From Paenibacillus sp. JJ-223 (GTDB taxonomy: Bacteria; Bacillota; Bacilli; Paenibacillales; Paenibacillaceae), in the NCBI RefSeq assembly GCF_927798175.1, contig NZ_CAKMMP010000002.1, positions 434,001-498,000 of the forward strand: DNA of 64,000 bases, in the 5' to 3' direction. The position numbers and the translations under genes are program-made. This document shows positions 25,826-35,181 of the stretch, piece after piece. The notes beneath the pieces were generated by a model. The model did not search any database. It was not told where the DNA came from and was given only the letters and a program-made list of their open reading frames with translations. Position 1 is the first letter of the stretch. Each line of letters starts with the position of its first letter.

Positions 25826-26098
25826 TCAGGTTTCCTTTTTGCCGTACACGATTTTGCGGATGCTATCGTCCGAAAGGCAAAACTGTCCGGCCAGGTCGGC
25901 CATGCTTGCACCGTCGGCAAATTGGGCGCGAATCTGCTCGTTTCGTCGTCGGACCAACGCCCTGGCGCCGGAGTTCTCGCCCCATTTTCGATGCATTTCC
26001 TTCGGTTTCGGAATATAGATCAACCCGCCCGGAAAATGCTGCTGCACCAGCTCCACAATTTCCGCAGGCAGTACGGTATGTGCATTCACGTATTTCAA
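25826..26098 (-). CDS. CD3324-family small protein (Mor-like helix-turn-helix)
   Basis: 90 residues. The pattern MKYVNAHTVLP ... GLIYIPKPKE ... WGENSGAR ... RNEQIRAQFADGASM ... LAGQFCLSDDSIRKIVY matches a conserved small-protein family of Firmicutes named after a Clostridioides protein and related to the Mor activator fold. The last 40 residues form a helix-turn-helix (MADLAGQFCLSDDSIRKIV). Role unknown, probably DNA binding. RBS AGGAGTGGAG-like upstream; monocistronic. Confidence 0.75.
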   Translation of the reverse strand: MKYVNAHTVLPAEIVELVQQHFPGGLIYIPKPKEMHRKWGENSGARALVRRRNEQIRAQFADGASMADLAGQFCLSDDSIRKIVYGKKET

Positions 26099-26285
26099 TT
26101 CGCTCCACTCCTTAAAATAAAGTTTTAAGGAAGCAGAGTCCTGAAATGAACGTTTGCCGCTAATCAGGCTTGGCGGTGGTGTTTATTAAGCTCCATGCAA
26201 AACAGCCGCCGCTGTTCATCCTGTGGACTCTGCATGGAGCGGCGATCCAATCTTCTTACGGGTTTTACCATGGTATCACCCCCTT

Positions 26286-27188
26286 CTACAAATATTGGTT
26301 CAAACTGCTCGCGAGCAGTTCCTTGACGGCTTCCTTCAGCCCATCCGGGCGAATGACCTCTACCTCAGGACCGTAGGATAGCAGCCTGCGAGCCGTGTAC
26401 GGCATCTCTTCATGCGGAACCCGTCCGCGCCACGTATTCCCTTCAACGGTTTGGAACAATGGATCGGACCCGGCCAAGCGTTGGCCGAAATCGGTAAAAC
26501 GAAGCACCACCTCTTCGCCAGAACGCCCATCTTCGGCTCGAAGCCATGCTTGCAAATGCGGAACCGTGTCATCCGTCTGCTCAAGCACCCGGAGCGCCTT
26601 CATGCGATCCGTTCGGTACAGCAGCACCCGCTCGCGTCGCCGGGCCGGCATATACCAATACCCGTCATCGAAATAGATGCCGAGCGGGTACGCCTCGACT
26701 GTTTTCTCTCCGTTCCGGGAGTGATAGGTAAACGCAATGGCCCTCTTTTCCACCGCCGCTTGCAAAACGCCAGTCGTCACCGCTTCGGGCGCAACCGAGG
26801 GACGCTGCATAAACGTGATATGCCGCCTCATCCGTGCGATCAGTTCCTGCACGTCTTCGGGCAAACTGCCGAAATATTGTTCGGCCAGATGCTCCCGAAT
26901 GGAACCATAAGGGAAGTCCGGAACCCGTTCCAGATACTCCAGCATCATGAACAACCCGAGCGCCTCGGTTTGCGTCAATTGCAGCGGGGGCAGAATGCGG
27001 TTGGGGAGCACCCGGTACCCGCCATGAACGCCTACCTCGGCGTACAGGGGAAAGCCCAGCTCCTGCAGATCGTTCAGGTCGCGTTGAATCGTCCGGACGG
27101 ACACTTGAAATCGCTCCGCGAGTTCGCGGGCGGTAAACTTTTTGCGCGAATCCATCAGACGCATGATGGCCAGTTGCCGATTATTCAT
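26286..27188 (-). CDS. WYL-domain transcriptional regulator (YafY-like)
   Basis: 300 residues. N-terminal DeoR/HTH_11 winged helix (about 5-60, KFTARELAERFQVSVRTIQRDLNDL) and a WYL domain (about 135-215) that senses a ligand, followed by a WCX C-terminal part (EVVLRFTDFGQRL). It is divergent from the dihydrofolate reductase-like gene, with only 79 bp between the starts, and such pairs are common: the regulator probably controls that gene. The 170 bp on its 3' side hold nothing recognised. Confidence 0.88.
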   Translation of the reverse strand: MNNRQLAIMRLMDSRKKFTARELAERFQVSVRTIQRDLNDLQELGFPLYAEVGVHGGYRVLPNRILPPLQLTQTEALGLFMMLEYLERVPDFPYGSIREHLAEQYFGSLPEDVQELIARMRRHITFMQRPSVAPEAVTTGVLQAAVEKRAIAFTYHSRNGEKTVEAYPLGIYFDDGYWYMPARRRERVLLYRTDRMKALRVLEQTDDTVPHLQAWLRAEDGRSGEEVVLRFTDFGQRLAGSDPLFQTVEGNTWRGRVPHEEMPYTARRLLSYGPEVEVIRPDGLKEAVKELLASSLNQYL

Positions 27189-27267
27189 TTTACCCCGCCT
27201 AACTACGTCATCTTATGTCGTAATTATAGTTTACCATAGTGTTATATCGAAAGGAGTGATCAATACT

Positions 27268-27801
27268 ATGCCAAAACGTAAAACGATTCTGTACATTGCC
27301 GCAAGTCTCGATGGATACATCGCCAAACCGGACGGTTCGGTGGATTGGCTGCACGACGTAGAAGGAGATGGCGGGGATAACGGCTATGGGGCCTTTTACG
27401 CCAGGATCGGAACGGTGGTCATGGGGCGCAGCACCTATGAAGAGGTGCTCACACTTACGGATGATTTCCCTTATGCGGGTAAACCGACATATGTCCTGTC
27501 CCGTACGCCTCAGCCTCCCGCTCCGCATGTGCAATTCACGGACGAAGACGTCGCGACCCTCATCCCGAAGCTGCAGCAAATCTCCGAAGGCGATGTCTGG
27601 ATTGTCGGGGGCGGGAAGCTCGTACAGACGATATTGGAAAAAAGACTGCTGGACGAGATGGAAATTGCCATCATCCCGAAAATTTTAGGCAATGGCATCC
27701 CCTTGTTCCCTGTGGGTACCCTCCCCAGCGTCTGGACGATGGTCGGCACGCAAACGTTGGGACAGATCGTATCGGTCCGGTATCAATCGAAGGCAAACTA
27801 G
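27268..27801 (+). CDS. Dihydrofolate reductase/RibD C-terminal family protein
   Basis: 177 residues from the ATG that follows AAGGAG by 10 nt. The fold signature is clear: ILYIAASLDGYIAKPDGSVDWL, GTVVMGRSTYEEV, KPTYVLSRTPQ, DVWIVGGGKLVQTIL, EIAIIPKILGNGIPLF. Members are NADPH-binding reductases; the substrate in this YyaP/YfkB-like group is not known. Divergent from the WYL regulator. Confidence 0.88.
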   Translation: MPKRKTILYIAASLDGYIAKPDGSVDWLHDVEGDGGDNGYGAFYARIGTVVMGRSTYEEVLTLTDDFPYAGKPTYVLSRTPQPPAPHVQFTDEDVATLIPKLQQISEGDVWIVGGGKLVQTILEKRLLDEMEIAIIPKILGNGIPLFPVGTLPSVWTMVGTQTLGQIVSVRYQSKAN

Positions 27802-27821
27802 GCGGGGAATCCCGCCTTTTC
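27800..27821 (+). terminator. Terminator after the DHFR-like gene
   Basis: AGGCGGG / CCCGCCT with a GAAT loop and TTTT; it overlaps the stop codon. Confidence 0.8.
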
Positions 27822-27880
27822 GTTGGGGAATACATCCGTGCCGCGCTACGTCCAATCCATCGATCTCGGGGGGCGCCAGA

Positions 27881-28723
27881 TCAAAGGCTCGGATATTTAT
27901 CCAGCTTAAGCCAATCGCCCATCTGTTTCCGGGTCAGCTTGCGCACAGGTTTGACCTTGCTGCTCTTCGTGTCATACCGGAACAGAGTGAAGCGGTCAGA
28001 CGGATGCTCGCTAATAAAATCGAAGGCTTTCCCGTTCTTATGCCACAAAATCAGGCTTGTGCTGATATAGTTGGTCGTCCGGGGCAGCCGAAGTACGCTG
28101 TCTTTCGCGGCATCATAGATCGCAAGGGTGCTTTTGGACGGATCTCCATAGGAAAAGGCGATCTGCTCTCCGGTCGGGGACCATTGATATGCCGTAATGG
28201 TTTCGAGGGTTCCCTTCACCTCTTGTTGCAGGCGGTCGTTCAAGACGATGCTTTCCCCCGTGTCCAGGTTAACCAGCAGCAATGATGCCCCGGCGCTGCG
28301 GCTTGCCTGAATGGCCACCCATCCCGTGGCAGGCGATTCGGCGACGCTCGCAAGGTCCAGCCAGGAATCGTCGTAATCGGCCGTGTCGATCTCGTGCCGA
28401 ACTGCGCCCTTCTGGATCACGATGGATTCGATGACGTTCTGTTCAAAGTCCGCTTTATCTTCCTTTACAACGGTATGCGCGGTTACGGTCAAGCCTTTGC
28501 CTGTCCAAACGATGCTTCCGGGTGCTGTTTTTTTGGCATATTGGGTTACGTTCTGGTACACCACTGACGAAGCAGCGCTGACCTGGGATACAGCCTGCTT
28601 TGACGTCTGCCCTTGTGCCGATGCCGCTAGCGTTGAATTAGGGATTGTCCCCAACACTCCCGCCATAACGACAGCTCCGCACAATAACAGCACCGACGCC
28701 TTTCTGATCGCCACGTATTTCAT
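27881..28723 (-). CDS. Secreted protein of unknown function, propeller-like C-terminal half
   Basis: 280 residues; start at the ATG giving MKYVAIRK (GGAAG 8 nt upstream). Signal peptide about 1-33 (NSTLAASA). The second half has TolB/WD-like strands (YQWSPTGEQIAFSYGDPS, LILWHKNGKAFDFISEH, TLFRYDTKSSKVKPV), which suggests part of a beta-propeller, but only two or three blades fit. It lies 34 bp downstream of the CE2-like esterase on the same strand and is probably in its operon. Confidence 0.7.
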   Translation of the reverse strand: MKYVAIRKASVLLLCGAVVMAGVLGTIPNSTLAASAQGQTSKQAVSQVSAASSVVYQNVTQYAKKTAPGSIVWTGKGLTVTAHTVVKEDKADFEQNVIESIVIQKGAVRHEIDTADYDDSWLDLASVAESPATGWVAIQASRSAGASLLLVNLDTGESIVLNDRLQQEVKGTLETITAYQWSPTGEQIAFSYGDPSKSTLAIYDAAKDSVLRLPRTTNYISTSLILWHKNGKAFDFISEHPSDRFTLFRYDTKSSKVKPVRKLTRKQMGDWLKLDKYPSL

Positions 28724-28757
28724 TGGCCAACTTCCTTTCTCCACCGAAATTATAGGT

Positions 28758-29879
28758 TTAGATGATGCCTTCGAGATAATCGCTTAACGCTTCGGCCGCC
28801 CTGCGATGGGACGACTCCCCTGGATGGCTTCTGGCTCCCATCGTTGCTTGCGTCGTGTCGGGAAGCTGGAAAATGGATACCTTGCGGTCTCCCGTCCGGT
28901 GGACATAACGATCCACAGCACGGTAAATCGCCGGCATCATCGGCGAGCCGAGCATGCCGTAAGCCCATACGATCCAGGCCTTGGCATTGTTGTCGCGCAG
29001 CTTGTCGAGAAACCGTTCAGCCGCCCGTTCGAACGCGGCCAGATCATCCTCGTTAAAGGAGCCGTCGTCATTCAATCTTTGCTTATGCACCTGCCCTGTC
29101 ACCGGGTCCTTCCATGCCGGCGTCCGAAATGCGCCGCCATCGTTGCTGCCCAAGTTGACCACAATGACATCGGGCTGCCATGACGAAAAATCGTGAAGAT
29201 TGGCTGCGCCCAGTTCCCGGTTGGTCTCTCCTGTGAGCAAGCCGCATACTTGCTCATAGTAATCCGGGATGTTGCCGTGCGGATTGTTGTCCCAACTCGT
29301 CATCACGCCCCACCCGCTCTGGGAAATGACCCGATACTCCGCATCCAGCGCAGCTGCGGTCAGGAACGTGTAATTTTGTATTGCGCTGAACCACATCGGA
29401 ATCCAGTCTTCTTCCTGCCTGGCACCGATGGCACCCTCTCCGGAAGTGATGCTGTCTCCAATGAATTCGATCTTGCGCGGGCGTTCGCGCACCGGCAGAA
29501 ATTCGCCATCCGTTCGCACGGCATGCATTTGCAGTACGCAGCCGGGATCGGCACTCATGGCCTGCACCTCCTTGACGATCCGCACGTTTGTCGCTTTGAG
29601 CGGATTCATTCCCCGAAAGAGGCAGATCCAATTCCGGCCTTCAGCCAGCATCTGCCTGCTGACCGGCACACCGTTCACCAGCACGCTGATCCAGGACTCG
29701 TATAGTTCATAACGCGACTCGACCTCAAGCCACAGCTCGCTTCCTTGCACATTCAATTCCAGTGCGCTTCCCGTCCAGAACAGGGTCAAGGGCGACAAAT
29801 TTCCCGTCGTGCGGCCATGCACCTTGAGATGTTTCACTTCTGTTAGCTCGAAATGCTGCAAACGATCATTGGACTTCAC
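28758..29879 (-). CDS. SGNH/GDSL esterase, CE2-like
   Basis: 373 residues from a GTG 7 nt after GGAGG; the longer frame to 29930 lacks an RBS. The N-terminal jelly-roll-like domain (about 1-125, LTLFWTGSALELNVQGSELWL) and the C-terminal SGNH hydrolase (about 130-373) match the layout of carbohydrate esterase family 2. Catalytic Ser is in FIGDSITSGEGA, oxyanion Asn in VNLGSNDGG, catalytic His in SHPGESSHRRAA. CE2 enzymes remove acetyl groups from plant polysaccharides; no signal peptide is seen here, so it may act on imported oligosaccharides. Confidence 0.82.
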   Translation of the reverse strand: MKSNDRLQHFELTEVKHLKVHGRTTGNLSPLTLFWTGSALELNVQGSELWLEVESRYELYESWISVLVNGVPVSRQMLAEGRNWICLFRGMNPLKATNVRIVKEVQAMSADPGCVLQMHAVRTDGEFLPVRERPRKIEFIGDSITSGEGAIGARQEEDWIPMWFSAIQNYTFLTAAALDAEYRVISQSGWGVMTSWDNNPHGNIPDYYEQVCGLLTGETNRELGAANLHDFSSWQPDVIVVNLGSNDGGAFRTPAWKDPVTGQVHKQRLNDDGSFNEDDLAAFERAAERFLDKLRDNNAKAWIVWAYGMLGSPMMPAIYRAVDRYVHRTGDRKVSIFQLPDTTQATMGARSHPGESSHRRAAEALSDYLEGII

Positions 29880-29933
29880 GCTAAATCCTCCCGCCGATAT
29901 AAAATCTATCCCTACCCTAGTAAACAACAAATA

Positions 29934-30431
29934 TTATGATTCGTTGCCATTCGTTGATATATAACGCTGAAAAAGCAGCTTGTACTTTTCATACCAGTGC
30001 TGCCATTCCTCTGTTCGAGGCTCTACCGTCCGCCCGTCAAGAAGCTCTTCAATGACGCGGAGGCAGACATGCCAGCCCGCAACGTCTTTGGGCGTATGGC
30101 TTGTCACACGGCCGATCGATTCCTGCAGCAAGAGGCGGCAGCCTTCCGTTTCAGGGTATAGTTCAAATCTCACCAGATCCTCGCCCCATGTAAATTCGAG
30201 CACCGAGTTCGCCTGGACTTCCGTAATCTTCATTTCCTCAAACGTGCCGTCCTGCATGTCAAACCGGATGATACCGCCGGCATCCAGTTCCATGACCTCC
30301 AACTCGGGAAACCACCATTTTAGTTTGTCATTGTCCGTTAGATACGACCACACGTTTTGAACCGAATGCTTCCATAGACGTTCGAATCGAACAACCACGC
30401 CCTCCGGAGTTTGCTGCACTTCCGCGATCAT
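29934..30431 (-). CDS. SRPBCC/AHSA1-family protein
   Basis: 165 residues; start at the ATG giving MIAEVQQ (AAGGAGG, 7 nt). A START-like fold of the Aha1/CalC group is seen: VVVRFERLWKHSVQNVWSYLTDNDKLKWWFPE at the N-terminus, FTWGEDLVRFELYPE in the middle and GWHVCLRVIEELLDG at the end. Members bind hydrophobic ligands; role unknown. It precedes the CE2-like gene by 54 bp. Confidence 0.82.
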   Translation of the reverse strand: MIAEVQQTPEGVVVRFERLWKHSVQNVWSYLTDNDKLKWWFPELEVMELDAGGIIRFDMQDGTFEEMKITEVQANSVLEFTWGEDLVRFELYPETEGCRLLLQESIGRVTSHTPKDVAGWHVCLRVIEELLDGRTVEPRTEEWQHWYEKYKLLFQRYISTNGNES

Positions 30432-30638
30432 GATCGGCCTCCTTATTTGTATTTTCATGCGGCATGTTCAACGGTTGCTTGAAATCGCGCTTGCGAACGA
30501 ATCCACCCGCCAATATCATCCATATATTGGTGGATTTTGTTTGTCCTGATTGTTGCACAGCCCTGGCGTAAAAGCAATACAGCGCTTTCGGCCTTTCCGG
30601 AGCTCGTGACACCCCGCGATCTGCCCTGCCTGCCCTAT

Positions 30639-31952
30639 CTACTCTGAACCAAACGTATCGTGCATCTCAGATGACTTCAGCAGCTTCGCCTTCGGTATGC
30701 ATACATCGAATTTGGCCCCCTGCTCCCCTTCCACACCGTCGCTGACCGTGATGCTTCCACCCAGGGACTGCACGATATCCCTCACATGGGATAGACCGAT
30801 ACCGGTGGCCGCAATGCCTGCCTCATTGAACTTTGTCGTGTAACCCGGCTCGAAAATGACTTCGCGTTTGGCAGCGGGAATTCCCTTTCCGGAATCCATG
30901 ACGGTGACATGCAGGTTCTCCCCCCGCTCCAGCACGCGGATGTCGATGGTGCCGCTTTTGTCGACGGCCTCTACGGCGTTCGCCAACAGATTGTTCACTA
31001 CCGTCAGCAGCGGTATGTAATAGGCCGTCTCGCAATCCATCTGCTGCTGTACGCGGATCTGAATCCGTTTGCCCAACATTTCGCCGTATTTCCGGTTTCC
31101 CCTTATCGCAAAATGAATAACCTCCGACACGCTCATATGGACGGCTTTCCCGTTATCGTACAGTTTCAACAACCCCGCCAGTATGCGTTGCGAATCCTTC
31201 TTGACCTCATGAATCTGCTGAGCAATTCCCAGCATGCGCTGGCTGTACTGCCCCAGCCCCTGCTCACGCAGATCGCGATAAAGCTCATAGCTGTCTGCGG
31301 CGATGCTTTCGATCGTTTTCATCGACTTCTTAAGGTAAAACACTTCACCATACAGGCCCGAGTCCACGCTGAGCATCTGCTCCATCCGCTTTTCCTGCTC
31401 CGCATGGAGAAGGCGCATCTGTCGTACGGTGATGCTGCTATACAGACCAATCACGAAGTAGCTTCGCAAGCAGGCTACCACAAGCAGATACAGCCATCCG
31501 CGGATGGAAAATATATCCGATCCCACCAGCACACCTCGAAAAAGAAGCTCCACGAGGTTGGAGGAAAAGTCGATGACGGCAATCATTCCTCCCAGCAAAA
31601 GCGGCTGCAGCTCGTTAAAGCGATACTTGAGCTTGCTCAGCATCCACGCGAATACGATGTAATACATGCCGGCCCCGATATTGTTCAGCACGCCTTCCAA
31701 AATGGCCCAGTCATGCTGCTGGAGCAGCCAATCACCCGTCTGGAATGCAAAGCTGGCAGCCCCCGTGGTGATTCCGGTCTTCAGGTAAGGCAGATTGGGC
31801 AGAATCATCAGCAGCAGTAAAAAAATGCTTACGCCCAGACCGATGCGAAACACATCTTCCCGAAAAGGGTAAATTCTGAATTGTGCACCGACTGCCGTAG
31901 CCAAGGCTACCGCACTCATCTGCACATTTTCGTTCCTGAACCAATTGCGCAT
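30639..31952 (-). CDS. Membrane sensor histidine kinase, orphan
   Basis: 437 residues from the ATG 5 nt after GGAGG. About seven hydrophobic segments fill residues 1-210. A linker with the likely phosphoacceptor His (QIHEVKKDSQRIL) and a HATPase domain follow: N-box NNLLANAVEAV, G1 DSGKGIP, G2 ATGIGLSHVRDIV. The short HisKA resembles the CitA/DcuS/GlnK group. No response regulator lies beside it. The signal is unknown. Confidence 0.82.
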   Translation of the reverse strand: MRNWFRNENVQMSAVALATAVGAQFRIYPFREDVFRIGLGVSIFLLLLMILPNLPYLKTGITTGAASFAFQTGDWLLQQHDWAILEGVLNNIGAGMYYIVFAWMLSKLKYRFNELQPLLLGGMIAVIDFSSNLVELLFRGVLVGSDIFSIRGWLYLLVVACLRSYFVIGLYSSITVRQMRLLHAEQEKRMEQMLSVDSGLYGEVFYLKKSMKTIESIAADSYELYRDLREQGLGQYSQRMLGIAQQIHEVKKDSQRILAGLLKLYDNGKAVHMSVSEVIHFAIRGNRKYGEMLGKRIQIRVQQQMDCETAYYIPLLTVVNNLLANAVEAVDKSGTIDIRVLERGENLHVTVMDSGKGIPAAKREVIFEPGYTTKFNEAGIAATGIGLSHVRDIVQSLGGSITVSDGVEGEQGAKFDVCIPKAKLLKSSEMHDTFGSE

Positions 31953-32258
31953 AAGATCCTCCGACGATTTCTTGTTCCACGCCGCTGTGTACACAGCGAC
32001 TATGAGATTACACCATCTAATATACAGCAGTCTTAGCATGATCAAGCAAAAAATAAGTGTCGCGCATCGCGTAATCGTTAGAAATTTTCCGAAAACCTTG
32101 TTATGCTGCACAGGAATCGGGCTTCTTTTGTCCAATATTTCTCAATATCTGGTTTGCCTTCCGATTTCCCAGGTCCAAAAGAGCGTGTATGATGAAGGTA
32201 GAAAGTTCAGTTCAGATTCTCGGCTTAACATGTCCAGTTACATAAGGGAGAGATGAAG

Positions 32259-33626
32259 ATGGTGCATGAATCGATTACAGAAGGCGTTATGCGCACGCGC
32301 AGCAAGCTGCGGAAAGATTTGCTGGTTTCGGTTTTTAACGAGTTCGACGAAAGCATGATGCAACTGGACTCTCTTAAACGAGAGGAGAAGTACCGCAAAA
32401 TGTCGCTGTCTCCGTTTTCTTTTTTCCGGGGAAGTGCCTACCTGTTCTATTTCGATGCCACGCGGCAGTATTTCCCCTATCACACGCGGGCGGACCGTCC
32501 AACCTGGATTCAGGGCGACCTGCACTTCGAGAACTTCGGCGCGTTCCATATTCAAGGCAGGCAGATCGTATACGACGTCAACGACTTTGATGAAGGGTAC
32601 CTGGGCAGTTATCTGTATGACGTGCTCCGCATGTCCAGCAGCGTGGCTCTTGTGGGCAGGCAGTTCGGTTATGCCGAGGCGGAGCAAAAGGAACTGATTC
32701 AAACCTATCTCCGCGCCTACGCGAAACAGATTCGCCGTTTTGCCGCCGGAAAGGACGACCCCGCCACCTTTATGATGAACGTACAGACGGCGAAGGGTCC
32801 TGTACGCAAGCTGCTGCGCAAATTAGAAAAACGCAAGCAAGCCCATTTTCTCGAAAAGGTTACGGCACAGATGCAGGACGGCCGCGCATTCCTGGAAAAT
32901 TCCGAGCTGGTCGTGCCGGAAGCATCGGAACAACGCCGGTTGGAGCAAGCTTGGACCGATTATCTGGATACGGTGGCGGAGCGGCATCCCGACGATGGCC
33001 ATTATGCCATTAAAGATGTTGCGGTCAAACACGGCTCAGGCACGGCTTCCATCGGCCTTGATCGGTATTATCTGCTGATCGAGGGCGAGAAGGGCCATAA
33101 CGATGAGGACGATACGATTCTGGAGGTCAAAGAGGTTCGCGTGCCGGTTCCCGCCTATTTCCTGCCCTATTCCGAGTCGTTCTGGGCGCATTTCGGACAT
33201 CAGGGCAAACGTGTGGTTACCACCCAGCAGGCGATGCATCATCAGGCCGATGCTTATCTTGGCTATCTCACCGTCGAAGGCCGCGATTTCTATGTCCGGG
33301 AACGCTCGCCTTACAAAAAACGGCTCAAGCCGCAAAACATCCAGAGCATTCAGGATATGCGCCAGGTACTTCGAGCCATGGGCAAATTAACGGCCAAAAT
33401 GCACGCCCGCGCCGACATCGATGTCGCGAGCGGCATTCTTTCTTACCATAGCGAGCAGGAAATCGCCCACGCCATAGGAAGCGATACAGATGCTTTTGCC
33501 CGCTATATCGCGGACTGGAGCTATCTGTACGCGAATCAAGCGGAGCGGGACTATGCCTTGTTTACCGAGTGGATTGAGGAACGGTTCGGCATTGCCAAAG
33601 AGGAGAAGCTTGTGCCTAACATGTAG
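32259..33626 (+). CDS. DUF2252-family protein
   Basis: 455 residues; the second ATG (32259) is preferred because AGGGAG lies 8 nt upstream. DUF2252 hallmarks: FFRGSAYLFYFD, WIQGDLHFENFGAF and VYDVNDFDEGYLGSYLYDVLR, then VKHGSGTASIGLDRYYLLIEG. GDLHxEN and the downstream DFD resemble the catalytic loop and metal-binding motif of aminoglycoside-phosphotransferase-like kinases, so an atypical kinase is plausible; no function is proven for the family. Monocistronic. Confidence 0.85.
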   Translation: MVHESITEGVMRTRSKLRKDLLVSVFNEFDESMMQLDSLKREEKYRKMSLSPFSFFRGSAYLFYFDATRQYFPYHTRADRPTWIQGDLHFENFGAFHIQGRQIVYDVNDFDEGYLGSYLYDVLRMSSSVALVGRQFGYAEAEQKELIQTYLRAYAKQIRRFAAGKDDPATFMMNVQTAKGPVRKLLRKLEKRKQAHFLEKVTAQMQDGRAFLENSELVVPEASEQRRLEQAWTDYLDTVAERHPDDGHYAIKDVAVKHGSGTASIGLDRYYLLIEGEKGHNDEDDTILEVKEVRVPVPAYFLPYSESFWAHFGHQGKRVVTTQQAMHHQADAYLGYLTVEGRDFYVRERSPYKKRLKPQNIQSIQDMRQVLRAMGKLTAKMHARADIDVASGILSYHSEQEIAHAIGSDTDAFARYIADWSYLYANQAERDYALFTEWIEERFGIAKEEKLVPNM

Positions 33627-33640
33627 GTTCTGTCATCTTC

Positions 33641-33700
33641 AAAAAAACAGTGGTTGCCTGTAGGAAGCGCTATGCCTCCCCGGCAACCACTGTTTTTTCA
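33641..33700 (+). terminator. Terminator after DUF2252 gene
   Basis: AAAAAACAGTGGTTGCC / GGCAACCACTGTTTTTT, 17-bp perfect stem. Confidence 0.9.
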
Positions 33701-33810
33701 TGATCATCCCGTATTTCCTAAGGCTCCGCAGGTCAATTCGGCAATTCGGGGCACCGGGACGTCAGCCCCATTCAGCACGGGAGGGTGCATTTACTGCAAA
33801 AGCATAATTA

Positions 33811-34521
33811 TCACCACGGAAGCTCGTTATCCATATAGTAGAATCCGCCGGTAGGGCCGTCCGCAGGCAAGGTCGCGAGGCGAACCGCCGTTGTCGCCCC
33901 TTCCTCTGGCGACAATTCCGCTTTGTTCCCGCCCATCTGCGTTTTCACGAGGCCCGGATGTACAGAGTTGACCTTCACGTTGGTTTCTGCTGTTTTCTGA
34001 GCCCAGTAGGCAGTCAGCATGTTAAGCGCGGCTTTGGACGCTGCATAGGCCGGCGTGCCAATCCGCTGCACAAGCGCTTCCGTGGACATCATGCGGATGG
34101 AGCCGATGGCACTGCTCTGGTTGACGATTCTGCCCGCTTCGCTCTTGAGCAGCAAGGGGAGCAAGGCCTCCGTAATGTAATAGGGAGCGAACGCGTTGAC
34201 TTCAAATGTATCCCGGAACGCATCCCCTGCGTAATCTGCATTTTCAAGCCATACCCCTGCATTGTTCACCAAAATATCGAGTCGGCCATACGTGCTTGCG
34301 ATATGCTCGGCCAGCGCTTCGATATGGGCAGCATTGGTGACTTCAAGCTCCACTCCGCTCGCCGCAATTCCTTCTTCCCGGAGCCTGGCTGCGGTTTCGT
34401 CCGCCGCCGCTTGGGTTCGAGCCGCAACCAGTACCGTAATCCCTTGCTGTCCCAACTGTCTGGCCACCTCGTAGCCGATGCCTTTATTCGCTCCGGTAAT
34501 TAATGCGATTTTATTTTCCAT
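33811..34521 (-). CDS. Short-chain dehydrogenase/reductase
   Basis: 236 residues. Classical SDR: NAD(P) site TGANKGIG at 9-16, structural NNAG (LVNNAGVWL), catalytic Ser in NQSSAIGS and the YxxxK in YAASKAALN, then HPGLVKTQMGG. NADPH is likely because Arg follows the second strand (VAARTQ). It is the last gene of a TetR, flavin reductase, SDR operon, 31 bp after its neighbour. Confidence 0.9.
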   Translation of the reverse strand: MENKIALITGANKGIGYEVARQLGQQGITVLVAARTQAAADETAARLREEGIAASGVELEVTNAAHIEALAEHIASTYGRLDILVNNAGVWLENADYAGDAFRDTFEVNAFAPYYITEALLPLLLKSEAGRIVNQSSAIGSIRMMSTEALVQRIGTPAYAASKAALNMLTAYWAQKTAETNVKVNSVHPGLVKTQMGGNKAELSPEEGATTAVRLATLPADGPTGGFYYMDNELPW

Positions 34522-34552
34522 TTCAATCTCCTCCTCTATGTTTAACCACGTT

Positions 34553-35113
34553 TTATTTGTTGATGGTGATCAGACCGCCTGTTTGAACATGACGGACATG
34601 CTTCAGATGGCTTGCATAGGCGATTTGGCTTTCCTCGATCTGTTCGTCTGAAATGTGGTTGGCATTATGCACGGCAAAAGGCGGCAAATAATGTGCGCTC
34701 ACATAGTTGGCCAGCGCCTCCATCGGCTTCGCGATATCGCGAATGGTGAACAGATTGTATCCTCCAGGCTGATATGAAGCCGCTGTGCCCGCCGTCGAGA
34801 TGGCGATGCCGATTTCCTTGCCTTTCAAATGTTCTCCCTCCGGGCCAAAAGCCCACCCGTATGCCAGCACTTCGTCGAACCATTGCTTCAACAACGGTGG
34901 CGTGCTGTACCAAAACAACGGGTATTGGAAAATGATCCGGTCATGGCTGTCCAGCAGTTCCTGCTCACGTTCCACGTCAATCTTGCCATCGGGATAAGCT
35001 GCATATAGATCGTGTACGACAATGTCCGTTTCTTTTTGTATGGCTTCAACCAAAGCGCGGTTGACGCGGGAATGCTGTAAGTTCGGATGGGCAACGACAA
35101 TCAAGGTGTTCAT
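34553..35113 (-). CDS. NAD(P)H-dependent oxidoreductase, flavodoxin-like fold (KefF/MdaB-like)
   Basis: 186 residues. The FMN/FAD site and quinone-reductase pattern are visible: MNTLIVVAHPNLQHSRVNRAL at the N-terminus, FQYPLFWYSTPPLLKQWFDEV and AYGWAFGPEG in the middle. Such enzymes reduce quinones or aldehydes by two electrons using FAD or FMN and are often controlled by TetR repressors. A palindrome like the tetR operator lies in front of its RBS (35140-35153). Confidence 0.9.
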   Translation of the reverse strand: MNTLIVVAHPNLQHSRVNRALVEAIQKETDIVVHDLYAAYPDGKIDVEREQELLDSHDRIIFQYPLFWYSTPPLLKQWFDEVLAYGWAFGPEGEHLKGKEIGIAISTAGTAASYQPGGYNLFTIRDIAKPMEALANYVSAHYLPPFAVHNANHISDEQIEESQIAYASHLKHVRHVQTGGLITINK

Positions 35114-35139
35114 GGTTATCTCTCCTTCACATTTTATCG

Positions 35140-35153
35140 AGAACGATCATTCT
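35140..35153. promoter_or_regulatory. Possible second TetR-family operator
   Basis: AGAACGATCATTCT, a 14-bp palindrome with one mismatched pair centred on GATC. Its core GAACGATCA is identical to one arm of the operator upstream of the tetR gene. Confidence 0.5.
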
Positions 35154-35181
35154 AATTGGGCGAAAAAAAATTGGTCTCTGC

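Noticed and set aside
30909-31820. 303-codon plus-strand frame
   Set aside because: Lies opposite the sensor kinase gene, which has clear HATPase motifs; the antisense frame is His/Gln-rich without domain features.
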